A DNA stretch of 64,000 nt from an uncultured Porphyromonadaceae bacterium (GCA_937921035.1 CALEUL010000033.1:24692-88691), one strand, 5' to 3'; positions 44,406-53,418 are shown, numbered from the stretch's first letter. Made by a program: numbers and translations. Notes: generated by a model not told the origin, from the letters alone.

Positions 44406-44437
44406 AGGTACCTCCGGCAGTGATGCCGGGGATACCT
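44406..44437. terminator. Hairpin between convergent genes
   Basis: AGGTA-C-CTCCGGCA and TGCCGGGGATACCT form an imperfect 14-bp stem around GTGA, between the barrel stop (44372) and the minus-strand stop (44439). It could serve both transcripts. T-runs are weak. Confidence 0.5.
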
Positions 44438-44438
44438 C

Positions 44439-45209
44439 TTAAGGCATTGCGGCAATGGCATGGAGGAGCTGCGGTACCGTCGGCTCCTTCAGCACTACCC
44501 GCCCAGCGGCATCTATGAAGTAGAATGTGGGAAAGGCAGGGATAAAAAAAGCCTCTGTGCTGTCTAACACGCCGTTGTCGCACCCGTCGTGCCAGGCGGC
44601 AGGGAAATTCTGCGGCAAAGCATTCCATGAGTCAGTATCTAACGTAGAGAGCGCCAGAATATTCAGCCGGCCGTCGTTCACGCGCGCAGTAAAATCAGGA
44701 GCGGCGGCAAGCTGGGCGGCGGCAGCATGGCAATCTTCACATTCGGGATCGTAGAAAAAAAGGACCAGCGGCCTGCCGGCCAATCCGGAGAGTCTGCAAC
44801 TGGCGCCGGAGCGGTCGGTATACTCAAAATCGGGCACGACATCGCCCGGCAAATTTTTGGAAACCATACGCAGCATCCATTCCGACCGTACGCTGTCCGG
44901 ATAGCCGCATGCAAGCATGGCTTTGAGAAAAGCGATATACATACGGTCGTCGCGGTCTGCCGAAGCGCTGTTGCACAGCACATCTTCCACAGCCTGCGAG
45001 AAAGCGTATGCGGCGCTGTCCGATGTAAAAGCCGCGCGCGCGGCATCTTCGATGGCACGTGTGCGCGCCTCGTCGCCATCCATCGCCGTGAGCGCCTTTG
45101 CCATAGAACTTACATGCTCTCTGGCAGTCCCGCTACCGTCTGGATATGCAAAACCGCAAGCGGCAACCATCGCGCACAACACCAAAAACAGTTTTACAAA
45201 ACTTTTCAT
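44439..45209 (-). CDS. DUF5106/thioredoxin-like exported protein
   Basis: 256 residues from the ATG at 45209, which gives a proper signal peptide (FVKLFLVLCAMVAACGFA); the longer frame adds 19 residues that run into the terminator. A helical N-terminal half is followed by a thioredoxin-like domain with CEDC (in DPECEDCHAAAAQ) and a cis-proline-type IPAFPTFYFID. It probably works as a periplasmic thiol oxidoreductase, like the DUF5106-thioredoxin proteins of Bacteroidales. It stands alone. Confidence 0.78.
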   Translation of the reverse strand: MKSFVKLFLVLCAMVAACGFAYPDGSGTAREHVSSMAKALTAMDGDEARTRAIEDAARAAFTSDSAAYAFSQAVEDVLCNSASADRDDRMYIAFLKAMLACGYPDSVRSEWMLRMVSKNLPGDVVPDFEYTDRSGASCRLSGLAGRPLVLFFYDPECEDCHAAAAQLAAAPDFTARVNDGRLNILALSTLDTDSWNALPQNFPAAWHDGCDNGVLDSTEAFFIPAFPTFYFIDAAGRVVLKEPTVPQLLHAIAAMP

Positions 45210-45250
45210 ACTCAAATATAGTACATTTATGCCATATAAACAATCGCGAC

Positions 45251-45278
45251 AAAAAAATCTCCGCAAAAGCGGAGATTT
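45251..45278 (-). terminator. Rho-independent terminator of RNase G/E
   Basis: AAATCTCCGC (45255-45264) and GCGGAGATTT (45269-45278) form a perfect 10-bp stem with an AAAA loop. On the minus strand a T-run follows (45251-45257). It lies just after the rng stop at 45312. Confidence 0.9.
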
Positions 45279-45311
45279 TAAATTGTCTGAAATAAATGGG
45301 GTATGCTTTCC

Positions 45312-47414
45312 TTATTCATCAGAAGCGATTTCATCAGAAGTTGTTTCATCAGAAGCGATTTCGTCCGATGTCGCTTCGGCAGGCTTGTCGCCCTGCTGGC
45401 GAGACTTGCGGCGGTGATGTCGTCTTTTGGAACGAGGCTTTGCCTCTGACTGCGCCACTTGTTCTTCTGCCTCAGAGGCAGTATCGGCAACACCTTCGCC
45501 TTCGGCAATTTTTTCCTCGATATCGGGAACGGCTACCGGCAGCGGCTCAACTGGTTCGGGCTGAGCATCGGCAATCTCGGCGGCAGGAAGAAGCAGTATC
45601 TCCTCTTTTGCAGGCTTTGGCTTCGGCTGGCGTTTGGGCTTTGGCTGTTTTGGCTGGGCCGGTGCCGCGGCAGTCTGCTGAGGCCCAGCTGCAGGTTGTT
45701 CCTTTTCCGCCGGCTCCTTGGCCGGCTGTGGCTTAGCCTTCTGTTCCTTGTTCTGTTTGGATTTCTGAGGCTTCGGCTGTTCGGGTTCGTCGTCGCCGCC
45801 GCGCTTGCGTGCCTTGTCGGCATTCTTGGATGCTGAGCTCTTGCCGTTGTCCTTCTCGTCGATAAGATTCAGCTCGTTACGATCCTTATCTACTACACGG
45901 AACTGCAGATAGGCCAGAGACTCGTCAGGCAGGATGCGGAAGCAGCGTCCGTAGGCACGGCGCCATTTGCCGTAGAGATTTGTAAAGAAACCCTTCTTTA
46001 TGTAGGCGTCCACATACGGATGCACATACACGATAAAGTCTTTCTTGCCAAGGGTTTCCACGATATACTCAATCTTCTCGGCCAACATGTCGGTAAAGAG
46101 GATAGAGGGCTGTACCTCGCCTTTGCCTCGGCACGACGGGCATTCCTCGTTTGTGTGGATGTCCAGCACCGGACGCACACGCTGGCGTGTTATCTGCATC
46201 AGGCCGAACTTGCTAAGCGGCAGAATATTATGGCGCGCACGGTCGTTGGCCATAATCTCGCGCATATGCTCGTACAGCTGCTGACGGTGTTCGCTCTTAG
46301 CCATGTCGATAAAGTCCACCACGATAATACCGCCCATATCGCGCAGACGCAACTGGCGCGCAATCTCGTCGGCGGCGCGCAGGTTCACGTCCAGAGCATT
46401 TGTCTCCTGGTCGGAATCGGCTTTTGTGCGGTTGCCTGAGTTTACATCGATAACATGCAGAGCCTCGGTGTGCTCGATAATAATGTAGGCTCCGGATTTG
46501 AACGACACCGTTTTGCCGAACGACGATTTAATCTGGCGTGTTACGCCGAAATGGTCGAGAATAGGTATGTCGCCCTCGTATAACTTTACAATATCCTTCT
46601 TTTCGGGGGCGATAAGGGCTACATAGTTGCGGATATGCGTACATATCTCCTTGTCGTTCACATGGATATCCTCGAAGGAAGGGCTGAACACATCGCGCAG
46701 CATAGCCACGGCGCGATTTTCTTCCTCGAAAACGAGAGCTGGCGCAGCAGACCGCTGCGCTTTTGCGCAGGCATCCTCGAAGGACTGCAGCAGAGCCTTG
46801 AGTTCGGCGTCGAGCTCGGCGCTGTTCTTGCCCTCGGCCGAAGTGCGCACGATAACGCCGAAATTCTTGGGCTTCAGGAATTCCACAAGCCGGCGCAGAC
46901 GCAGTTTCTCTTCCGACGATTTAATCTTCTGCGATATAGAAATCTTGTCGCAGAACGGCGTGAGCACCAAAAAACGGCCCGTAAATGAAATCTCGGTTGT
47001 GAGACGCGGGCCTTTGGATGAAATAGGTTCCTTGACAATCTGCACCAACAGTTCCTGGCCGGAGGTAAGCACGTTGCCGATAGAACCGTGCTTGTCTATC
47101 TCTGGCAGAAGTTTCATCGCCGACAGCTTTGGAACGCGTTTTTTGTCGCCCATAAGCTGACGCAGAAACTCGCTGTAGGAGCTGAAGTTGGCGCCGAGGT
47201 CAAGATAATGGAGGAAAGCATCTTTTTCATACCCCACGTTCACAAAAGCGGCATTCAGTCCCGGCATCAGTTTCTTCACCTTCGCCAGGTAGATGTCGCC
47301 GACAGCATAGGCGATATTCCTCGCCTCTTTCTGGAGCGATACGAGACGGCCGTCCTCAAGAAGGCCGATCGTAATCTCAGAAGGCTGTACGTCTACAATG
47401 AGTTCGCTTTTCAT
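45312..47414 (-). CDS. rng: Ribonuclease G/E
   Basis: 700 residues. An S1 domain at about 38-130, then the catalytic core with VIDVNSG and IIVVDFIDM (metal-binding aspartates), and a zinc-link CPSCRGKG. The core ends near 515, about the length of RNase G. The last ~190 residues are a disordered Lys/Pro/Glu/Ala-rich tail with a basic RSKRRHHRRKSRQ patch, ending in a tandem SDE/TSDEIA repeat. RNase G/E enzymes start mRNA decay and process rRNA. The tail is longer than in RNase G and may bind partners, as in RNase E. Confidence 0.92.
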   Translation of the reverse strand: MKSELIVDVQPSEITIGLLEDGRLVSLQKEARNIAYAVGDIYLAKVKKLMPGLNAAFVNVGYEKDAFLHYLDLGANFSSYSEFLRQLMGDKKRVPKLSAMKLLPEIDKHGSIGNVLTSGQELLVQIVKEPISSKGPRLTTEISFTGRFLVLTPFCDKISISQKIKSSEEKLRLRRLVEFLKPKNFGVIVRTSAEGKNSAELDAELKALLQSFEDACAKAQRSAAPALVFEEENRAVAMLRDVFSPSFEDIHVNDKEICTHIRNYVALIAPEKKDIVKLYEGDIPILDHFGVTRQIKSSFGKTVSFKSGAYIIIEHTEALHVIDVNSGNRTKADSDQETNALDVNLRAADEIARQLRLRDMGGIIVVDFIDMAKSEHRQQLYEHMREIMANDRARHNILPLSKFGLMQITRQRVRPVLDIHTNEECPSCRGKGEVQPSILFTDMLAEKIEYIVETLGKKDFIVYVHPYVDAYIKKGFFTNLYGKWRRAYGRCFRILPDESLAYLQFRVVDKDRNELNLIDEKDNGKSSASKNADKARKRGGDDEPEQPKPQKSKQNKEQKAKPQPAKEPAEKEQPAAGPQQTAAAPAQPKQPKPKRQPKPKPAKEEILLLPAAEIADAQPEPVEPLPVAVPDIEEKIAEGEGVADTASEAEEQVAQSEAKPRSKRRHHRRKSRQQGDKPAEATSDEIASDETTSDEIASDE
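45316..45375. repeat. 15-bp coding minisatellite at the 3' end of rng
   Basis: Four 15-base units in a row: TCATCAGAAGCGATT (45316-45330), the same with TTGTT (45331-45345), an exact repeat of the first (45346-45360), and a diverged copy (45361-45375). They encode a five-residue period in the acidic tail. Because the unit is a multiple of three, changes in copy number keep the frame. Confidence 0.75.
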
Positions 47415-47607
47415 TTAAATGTGGTATTTGAAAAAAATGATGTAATGGAGTGCTTGCCCTACCGGGCTACACGGAACAGGCGGCATGGATTTTTACACAC
47501 CGCGCATAAACGAACAAACCTCCGCCGCGGCTGGCTGATAAATGCGCCGCAGTGCGAAGTTTGCTCTTTGTCTCAATAAAGTTCGTCACATCGAACGAAG
47601 GCCGTAC

Positions 47608-47628
47608 CGGCGCCACAGAGTGGCGCCG
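47608..47628. repeat. Perfect palindrome after the 29-residue gene
   Basis: CGGCGCCA (47608-47615) and TGGCGCCG (47621-47628) pair around CAGAG, seven bases past the minus-strand stop at 47635. No T-run follows on that strand. The stretch 47415-47607 otherwise holds the upstream region of rng and a GTTCG/CGAAC repeat; no gene is seen there. Confidence 0.6.
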
Positions 47629-47634
47629 TCAACC

Positions 47635-47724
47635 TTATTTCTTCTTATGACGATTTTTTCTCAGACGTTTCTTGCGTTTGTGAGTAGCCATCTTATGGCC
47701 TTTTCTTTTCTTTCCGCTGGGCAT
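47635..47724 (-). CDS. 29-residue AURKAIP1/COX24-type ribosome-associated protein
   Basis: A very short, strongly basic protein: MPSGKKRKGHKMATHKRKKR and then LRKNRHKKK. It matches the AURKAIP1/COX24-domain peptides seen across Bacteroidota, which are small ribosomal proteins related in sequence to mitochondrial and mycobacterial small-subunit proteins. It lies 27 bases after the HU gene on the same strand, so the two are probably co-transcribed. It is too short for most gene callers. Confidence 0.85.
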   Translation of the reverse strand: MPSGKKRKGHKMATHKRKKRLRKNRHKKK

Positions 47725-47751
47725 GTCTTAACGCTTTTGGTGGTTACTAAA

Positions 47752-48027
47752 TTATTTTTTTACCTCATCCATGAACACGCGAGAGGGCTTGAAAGCGGGT
47801 ATCTTGTGTTCGGGGATAATGATAGTGGTTTTCTTGCTGATGTTGCGGGCGGTCTTCTGCGAGCGGGTCTTTACGATAAAGCTGCCGAAGCCGCGGAGAT
47901 ATACGTTTTCACCGCTGGCCAGAGAGTCTTTTACGACTTCCATGAAGCGTTCTACGGTTGCAAGCACTTCCGATTTCTCAAGATTTGTGCTCTTGGCGAT
48001 TTCGTTTACGATGTCGGCTTTAGTCAT
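47752..48027 (-). CDS. HU-family DNA-binding protein
   Basis: 91 residues from the ATG at 48027 (MTKADIVNEIAKSTNLEKSE). The HU/IHF core is complete: dimerisation helices, then NVYLRGFGSFIVKTRSQKTA and the DNA-binding arm with IIIPEHKIPAFKPS. It bends and packages DNA as a dimer. The longer frame upstream has no support. The 205 bases between it and the DUF308 gene hold its upstream region. Confidence 0.95.
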   Translation of the reverse strand: MTKADIVNEIAKSTNLEKSEVLATVERFMEVVKDSLASGENVYLRGFGSFIVKTRSQKTARNISKKTTIIIPEHKIPAFKPSRVFMDEVKK

Positions 48028-48233
48028 TGTTACGAGAGGTTTAAATTCTGTTGGTAAATTTGTATGCCATGTCAAAAACGGCGGAAGACAGAGCCCCACG
48101 TCGTTTTGCGGTGCAAATATCGTCATTTTTTTTAAATTTACCATAAACTTCATATCTAAAATTGCGAAAACGCGCACATATTTGTGTGAAATAGTGGTGT
48201 TTTCGCAATTCCAGACCTTATCGGGGCACCTTT

Positions 48234-48920
48234 TCAGCCCTGCGTGGCATCGGTGCTCCCGCCTTTTTCTACGGAGCTTTTCGCAGCTGCAAATTCCACG
48301 GCATCTTTTGGCCGGCCTTCCGATATACGCCGCGATTCCTCATTGGCGGCAGCTTCGGCAGCCTTGCGTATGCTGCGGTTATTGGCACCTACCACAGCTC
48401 CCGCTACGACGGTGAACAACCCGAACAGCATAAACGCGATAGCCGTTACAAGGATATCGATTGTCTCGCCAGGAGCATCAGGCTTGCGCATGAAAATATA
48501 GATAGACGCTCCGACAAGCGCTGTCGGCACAAGGAAAAACCAGTTGGAAAGACGCGTTGGGCGCGATCCGAAGATAAGCATGAACAGCATAAACAGCGCG
48601 GCAAACAGAATCAGCACGCCATACATAAACCCTATAAGCGCCACAAAGGCACTTTTGAAAATTATCATGGCGAGGCCGAGAATCACAGCGGCAGCCGACA
48701 CAATCCACCCGAAAGCCGTGCCGAAAGCGCCCATGCGTGTACGGCCTTTCTTGTCGCGCGAACCAAGAAATACAGTTATATTAAGGATACCGGCACCAAC
48801 AAAAATTATACCGGCGGCATAAACAATCCCTCCGTCGGCCAGCGGACGACGAAAAATCAGTAGCAGAAGCCCGACAAGAAGGACAATCACCCCGGTAAAT
48901 ATCAGATTTTTTCCTTTCAT
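48234..48920 (-). CDS. DUF308/HdeD-like membrane protein
   Basis: 228 residues with about six transmembrane helices (1-170) in the paired pattern of DUF308/HdeD, for example IFTGVIVLLVGLLLLIF and VSAAAVILGLAMIIF. A soluble charged tail of ~50 residues follows (NRSIRKAAEAAANEESRRIS). The function is unknown; HdeD is linked to acid stress in enterobacteria. It has its own upstream region (48921-49043) shared with the divergent DUF4199 gene. Confidence 0.78.
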   Translation of the reverse strand: MKGKNLIFTGVIVLLVGLLLLIFRRPLADGGIVYAAGIIFVGAGILNITVFLGSRDKKGRTRMGAFGTAFGWIVSAAAVILGLAMIIFKSAFVALIGFMYGVLILFAALFMLFMLIFGSRPTRLSNWFFLVPTALVGASIYIFMRKPDAPGETIDILVTAIAFMLFGLFTVVAGAVVGANNRSIRKAAEAAANEESRRISEGRPKDAVEFAAAKSSVEKGGSTDATQG

Positions 48921-49043
48921 AATAATATATGGCTGATGTTAACAATAAAATCCGTTTTCCAACACACGTTATACATATAACAATCCATACGCCACTTTTC
49001 CTCAAAAAAATATTACAGCGGGCCGTAAATGAATTATTTTTCC

Positions 49044-49051
49044 TAATTTTG
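49044..49051 (+). promoter_or_regulatory. -7 promoter element of the DUF4199-GT2 operon
   Basis: TAATTTTG followed by CA, 21 bases before the ATG at 49072. Confidence 0.7.
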
Positions 49052-49071
49052 CAATCAGAAAGACAAAGAAT

Positions 49072-49647
49072 ATGAACAACACCTCCAAGACCGGCCATTC
49101 GCCACACCCCATAACAGCTCGGGCTGCCGAAAACGGCATTTACCTGTCGCTCTTCATATGTGCGCTCCTTCTTCTGTTGGGATTCGGAACACAGGAACCT
49201 TTTATGGCTTTCTTTTTCCTCGTGGGTGCCGTCGCCATGCCGTTCTTCGCTTTCAGCCTGCTGAGCCGCAACTGCATGCGCAGCGGCTGTTTCCTCTCGT
49301 TCTCCGAGATCTGGGCCGAAGGAATCGCATCCTTCTTCTTAGGCAGCCTGCTGCCGGCGGCACTATGCTACTGTGCCCTGCGTTTCGCGTTCCCCTCATT
49401 CATACCGGAACAGGTCCAGGTAACCATAGACACTCTGCGTCAGATAAATTCTCCGGAGGCCGAGGCCTGGATTGCCACACTGGAGAATCTGCGTGCCGAA
49501 GGTCTTATGCCAACCCCGCTGGACATCGCCGCCAACATAATATCAATAAACATCGTGGCCGGTACGGCTGTATCGCTGATTATGGCAATAGTTCTGAGCG
49601 CTCGCATGCGCATGCGCAGTTTCCGTAACCGCCAAACCAATCAATAG
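49072..49647 (+). CDS. DUF4199 membrane protein
   Basis: 191 residues with four hydrophobic helices: two in the N-terminal half, another around residue 80, and one near the C-terminus (IVAGTAVSLIMAIVLSA). The pattern matches DUF4199. In Bacteroidales this gene is regularly found directly before a polyprenyl-phosphate glycosyltransferase, as here (two-base gap), so the two proteins probably form a unit. No catalytic motif. Confidence 0.8.
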   Translation: MNNTSKTGHSPHPITARAAENGIYLSLFICALLLLLGFGTQEPFMAFFFLVGAVAMPFFAFSLLSRNCMRSGCFLSFSEIWAEGIASFFLGSLLPAALCYCALRFAFPSFIPEQVQVTIDTLRQINSPEAEAWIATLENLRAEGLMPTPLDIAANIISINIVAGTAVSLIMAIVLSARMRMRSFRNRQTNQ

Positions 49648-49649
49648 CT

Positions 49650-50621
49650 ATGGATATTTCCGTTGTAGTACCATTATATAATGAGGAAGAGTCGCTGCCA
49701 GAGCTTTATGCATGGATTCAGCGAGTGATGGAGGAAAACAAATTCTCCTACGAGGTGATTTTTGTCAACGACGGCTCCACCGACGGCTCGTGGAAAGTTA
49801 TCCAGGACCTCGCAGCCAATGATCCCGAACATGTGCGCGGCGCTTCATTCCGCCGCAACTATGGCAAAAGTCCAGCACTAAACACCGGTTTCGGAATGTG
49901 CCGCGGCGACGTAGTTATCACAATGGACGCCGACCTTCAGGACAGCCCCGACGAAATACCCGGACTGTACCGAATGATTACCGAAGAACGCTACGACCTC
50001 GTTTCGGGCTACAAGAAAAAACGCTACGATCCTCTGAGCAAGACAATACCCACAAAACTGTTCAACGCCACCACCCGCCGTATAAGCGGAATACACAACC
50101 TTCACGATTTCAACTGCGGGCTTAAAGCCTACCGTCAGGCTGTGGTGAAGCACATCGAGGTGTACGGCGACATGCACCGATATGTGCCCTACCTCGCCAA
50201 ACTGGCCGGATTCAACCGTATAGGCGAGAAAGTGGTACAACATCAGGCGCGTAAATACGGAAAAACTAAATTCGGTCTCGACCGTTTCGTCAACGGCTAC
50301 CTCGACCTGCTCACACTTTGGTTCACCGGCAAGTTCGGCCGGAAGCCAATGCATTTCTTCGGACTGTTGGGCAGCCTCATGTTCCTCTTGGGATTCATCG
50401 CCGTGATAATGGTAGGCGCGCTCAAGCTCTACGCCATGCACTCCGGACACCCCTACACCCTCGTTACAAACTCCCCTTACTTCTATATCGCCCTCGTGCT
50501 TATGCTCTTAGGCTCCCAGCTGTTCCTAACCGGTTTCCTCGGCGAACTGCTGGTACGCAACTCGCCCAAGCGCAACGACTATGAAATCGAGGACACGATA
50601 GACGTACACACAAAAGAATAA
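49650..50621 (+). CDS. GT2 glycosyltransferase, polyprenyl-phosphate type
   Basis: 323 residues. The GT-A domain (about 1-225) starts ISVVVPLYNEEESL, with VNDGSTDGSW and the metal-binding DADLQDSP. Two transmembrane helices lie at about 235-300 (GLLGSLMFLLGFIAVIMVGA and YIALVLMLLGSQLFL). This is the DPM1/GtrB/ArnC-like arrangement that puts a sugar on undecaprenyl phosphate at the membrane. The sugar is unknown. Confidence 0.9.
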   Translation: MDISVVVPLYNEEESLPELYAWIQRVMEENKFSYEVIFVNDGSTDGSWKVIQDLAANDPEHVRGASFRRNYGKSPALNTGFGMCRGDVVITMDADLQDSPDEIPGLYRMITEERYDLVSGYKKKRYDPLSKTIPTKLFNATTRRISGIHNLHDFNCGLKAYRQAVVKHIEVYGDMHRYVPYLAKLAGFNRIGEKVVQHQARKYGKTKFGLDRFVNGYLDLLTLWFTGKFGRKPMHFFGLLGSLMFLLGFIAVIMVGALKLYAMHSGHPYTLVTNSPYFYIALVLMLLGSQLFLTGFLGELLVRNSPKRNDYEIEDTIDVHTKE

Positions 50622-50625
50622 GCAC

Positions 50626-51156
50626 ATGGAACAAAGCAAGATTTTCGCAGAAACCGTCGCCGCCCGCTACTCCTGCCGCGCATATTCGCCGGCACCCGTC
50701 GGCGACAGTGAACTCGCATATATCCTGGAACAGGTGCGTATGGCACCCTCGGCATGCAACAGGCAGCCCTGGCGCATCATCGTTGTCGGTCCCGACGACG
50801 AGGCAGGCCGCAGCGCCGTAGCAGCATCCTACGAACGCGAATGGATCCGCACCGCACCGTATTATATTATAATGTGCGGAGTTCCCTCCGAGGCATGGGT
50901 ACGCCCCGCCGACGGACACAACCACATGGACGTAGACGTTTCAATAGCCACCGAACATCTGTGCCTTGCCGCCACAGCCCTCGGCCTGGGCACATGCTGG
51001 GTATGCAACTTCAATCCCGAAATACTAAGCAGCGGTCTCGGCCTCGACGAAAACATCGTCCCCGTAGCCATAGTTCCCCTGGGCCATCCCGCCGAAGAAA
51101 CCGCCGCACCCGCAAAAAAACGTAAGGGACTCGGCGAAATACTGCTTAAACGATGA
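50626..51156 (+). CDS. Nitroreductase family protein
   Basis: 176 residues of the small FMN-dependent nitroreductase fold. Landmarks are RYSCRAYSP for FMN phosphate contact, APSACNRQPWRIIVV, and ALGLGTCWVC. Such flavoproteins reduce nitro compounds, quinones or related substrates with NAD(P)H. It follows the GT2 gene by four bases and overlaps the DUF6452 gene by four bases (ATGA). Confidence 0.88.
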   Translation: MEQSKIFAETVAARYSCRAYSPAPVGDSELAYILEQVRMAPSACNRQPWRIIVVGPDDEAGRSAVAASYEREWIRTAPYYIIMCGVPSEAWVRPADGHNHMDVDVSIATEHLCLAATALGLGTCWVCNFNPEILSSGLGLDENIVPVAIVPLGHPAEETAAPAKKRKGLGEILLKR

Positions 51157-51647
51157 AGCGACTTCTGCCCATAGCCGCCATAGCCGTGCTCGCCGCAGGC
51201 TGCAACACTTCCGGTTGTCTCGAAAACCGGAACGCGATACCGCTTGCCGCACTCTATTCGTCGGCCACCGGGCAGGCCATAACCGTCTCCGGAATACAGA
51301 TCAGCGGTGTTGACGTCCCGAACGATTCAATCCTCGTGGGCCCGTCGGAATTAGCCAGCGAAATATATCTTCCCATGCGCTCTGAGCACAACAGCGTGCA
51401 GTGGTGTTTCCACTACACTCAGGAAGGGCTCGACGACGACGCTTTCAACGACACCATCACTTTCCGGTACACCTCGCTGCCCTACTTCGCTTCCGCCGAA
51501 TGCGGGGCAAGTTACCGCTACACCATTACCGAACATTCGACCACAACGCACCTCATCGACTCATTAGTGGTTCTCGACCCGCTTATAACGAATGTCGACA
51601 TGGTACGCATACGCATTTACCTCCGCACTGCAGAACCCGAGCAATGA
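51153..51647 (+). CDS. DUF6452 lipoprotein
   Basis: 164 residues with a lipobox (AVLAAGCNT). The CLENR motif with a conserved cysteine just after the signal, and the beta-rich body (YSSATGQAITVSGIQISG), fit DUF6452, a Bacteroidales family of unknown function. It is coupled on both sides by ATGA overlaps with the nitroreductase and DUF6048 genes. Confidence 0.78.
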   Translation: MKRLLPIAAIAVLAAGCNTSGCLENRNAIPLAALYSSATGQAITVSGIQISGVDVPNDSILVGPSELASEIYLPMRSEHNSVQWCFHYTQEGLDDDAFNDTITFRYTSLPYFASAECGASYRYTITEHSTTTHLIDSLVVLDPLITNVDMVRIRIYLRTAEPEQ

Positions 51648-52597
51648 AACACGCCAAAACGGTAATATTATGCCTTCTGGGGCTTCTGGTTCTCGTTCCG
51701 GCATGGGGCAGGCAGAAAAGACGTGTAAACCCCGTGAACACCGCAGCCGCCCAGACACAGGCCGTCAACGAAACACGCGGCGACACCAGCCGTCTGAACG
51801 CACAGATGCGCAAGCGGCCCATGCACTACGTGAACAACGACGGCTTCACCGTGTACGTAGACTCCATTACCGGCGACGAATGGATAGACAGCACCGTGAT
51901 ATCGCGCGTGCCCAAGATGGAGTACCCCCTATTTCACGCCCTGTCGGTTGGTGTGAACGTATGGGACCCCGTGATGCGAATATTCGGCCAGAAATACGGC
52001 ATCGCCGACGCATGGGTGGAACTGTCGCTCCACAACCGATACAAACCCATCGTAGAGGTAGGCTTAGGCACAGCTCACAGCGCCCCGTCCGATATGAATT
52101 TCACCTACCGATCGCCGCTAAGCGTATATTTCCGTATAGGCGCAAACTACAATTTCCTGTTCAACTCCAATCCAGACTACAGCTTCTTCGGCGGTCTGCG
52201 CTACGGTTTCTCGCCCTTCAGCTTCTCGGTGGACGACGTTACCCTCGACCCTGGCTACTGGAACGAGCCGGCGCACTTCAACATTCCCGCTCAGCACGTT
52301 ACTGTCGGCTGGATGGAGATTGTACTCGGGCTGCGCGTAAAACTCTGGGGCCCGATATCGGCAGGCTGGACATTCCGCTACAAGAACATCCTCCACCGCA
52401 GCAAAACAGAGTACGGCCAGCCCTGGTACGTTCCCGGCTTCGGCGCACCCGGCGCGATATCGGGCAGTTTCTCTATATCATACACCCTTCCACTCGACCA
52501 TCTGAACAAGAACAAAGCCGACGCCGTTATAAATTCAGACGCCGCTCCCGACCTTACCAAAGAAGCGGCGCAGGATACAATAACTGCAGAAAAATGA
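51644..52597 (+). CDS. DUF6048 outer-membrane protein
   Basis: 317 residues from the ATG at 51644, which overlaps the DUF6452 stop; the longer frame reads antisense-like sequence inside that gene and lacks the signal peptide. Signal peptide about 1-22 (TVILCLLGLLVLVPAWG). The C-terminal two thirds alternate in beta-strand pattern (VEVGLGTAHS, YFRIGANYNF, FGGLRYGFSPFSF), suggesting an outer-membrane barrel. The function is unknown. DUF6452-DUF6048 is a conserved pair. Confidence 0.8.
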   Translation: MKHAKTVILCLLGLLVLVPAWGRQKRRVNPVNTAAAQTQAVNETRGDTSRLNAQMRKRPMHYVNNDGFTVYVDSITGDEWIDSTVISRVPKMEYPLFHALSVGVNVWDPVMRIFGQKYGIADAWVELSLHNRYKPIVEVGLGTAHSAPSDMNFTYRSPLSVYFRIGANYNFLFNSNPDYSFFGGLRYGFSPFSFSVDDVTLDPGYWNEPAHFNIPAQHVTVGWMEIVLGLRVKLWGPISAGWTFRYKNILHRSKTEYGQPWYVPGFGAPGAISGSFSISYTLPLDHLNKNKADAVINSDAAPDLTKEAAQDTITAEK

Positions 52598-53325
52598 AAA
52601 AGATAATTATTGTTGGCGCTTCTTCAGGCATGGGAAAGCGCATAGCATGCGATTTCGCCCGACTCGGCTGGCGCGTGGGCATCGCAGCCCGGCGCGATGA
52701 CAAACTCCAGGAAATAAAGGCAATGTACCCGGACCGGATAGTGTCCGAGGTTATCGACGTAACAGCCTCCGATGCCGTGGAGCGTTTCAACCACCTTATC
52801 GAGCTTGTCGACGGCATGGACTACATGGTCTACGCCGCCGGATGCGGATGGTATAACCCCGACCTGGACAGCGGCAGCGACGACAGGACCCTTATGGTCA
52901 ACGTTGTAGGCTTCACCCGCATAGTGAACGCGGCATACAGATACTTCAAGGAAACCGCCAACGTAAGCCGCGGACACATCGCCGCAATAACATCCATCGG
53001 CGGTACAAAAGGCATAGGCCCCTCAGCCACATATAGCGCATCCAAACGCTACCAGTGGACATACCTCCAGGCCATCGACCAGCTCGCCCACAGCCAGCAC
53101 GTGAACGTCGCCGTTACCGACATCCGCCCCGGCTTTGTAGACACTCCGCTACTGCAAAAACGCTACCCTATGGAGATGACTCTGGACTACGTTGCCCCGC
53201 GAATCGAAAAAGCGATTCTGCAGGCTCCACGCATACGCTACATCGATTCCCGCTGGGCTGTGATAACAGCGTTGTGGAAAATGATTCCCGACCCTCTATG
53301 GAGGCGTCTTTCGCTTGATTTTTAG
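52594..53325 (+). CDS. Short-chain dehydrogenase/reductase
   Basis: 243 residues with a classical SDR layout. The cofactor motif is VGASSGMGKRIA (TGxxxGxG type), followed by YAAG and the catalytic ITS...YSASK set (Ser, Tyr, Lys intact). An RPGFVDT stretch comes after the active site. Substrate unknown. Its ATG overlaps the DUF6048 stop. It ends the four-gene stack; a hairpin follows at 53334-53362. Confidence 0.9.
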   Translation: MKKIIIVGASSGMGKRIACDFARLGWRVGIAARRDDKLQEIKAMYPDRIVSEVIDVTASDAVERFNHLIELVDGMDYMVYAAGCGWYNPDLDSGSDDRTLMVNVVGFTRIVNAAYRYFKETANVSRGHIAAITSIGGTKGIGPSATYSASKRYQWTYLQAIDQLAHSQHVNVAVTDIRPGFVDTPLLQKRYPMEMTLDYVAPRIEKAILQAPRIRYIDSRWAVITALWKMIPDPLWRRLSLDF

Positions 53326-53333
53326 TACAATCT

Positions 53334-53362
53334 TTCTTCGCCGGATAACATTTGGCGAAGAA
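53334..53362 (+). terminator. Terminator-like hairpin after the SDR gene
   Basis: TTCTTCGCC (53334-53342) and GGCGAAGAA (53354-53362) pair perfectly over 9 bp around an 11-base loop. The T-run after it is weak. Confidence 0.65.
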
Positions 53363-53418
53363 TATTGCCCACTGGCTAAAAAATTCGCCCGTTTGTCTGT
53401 AATTTTTGAAAAATTTAT

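Noticed and set aside
45316..45375. Short direct repeats considered as a CRISPR remnant
   Set aside because: Units are contiguous without spacers, lie inside a coding sequence and keep its frame; no cas gene is present.
51592..52593. N-terminal extension of the SDR frame through the DUF6048 gene
   Set aside because: The extension is out-of-frame reading of DUF6048. The SDR starts at 52594 with a complete cofactor motif and an ATGA overlap.
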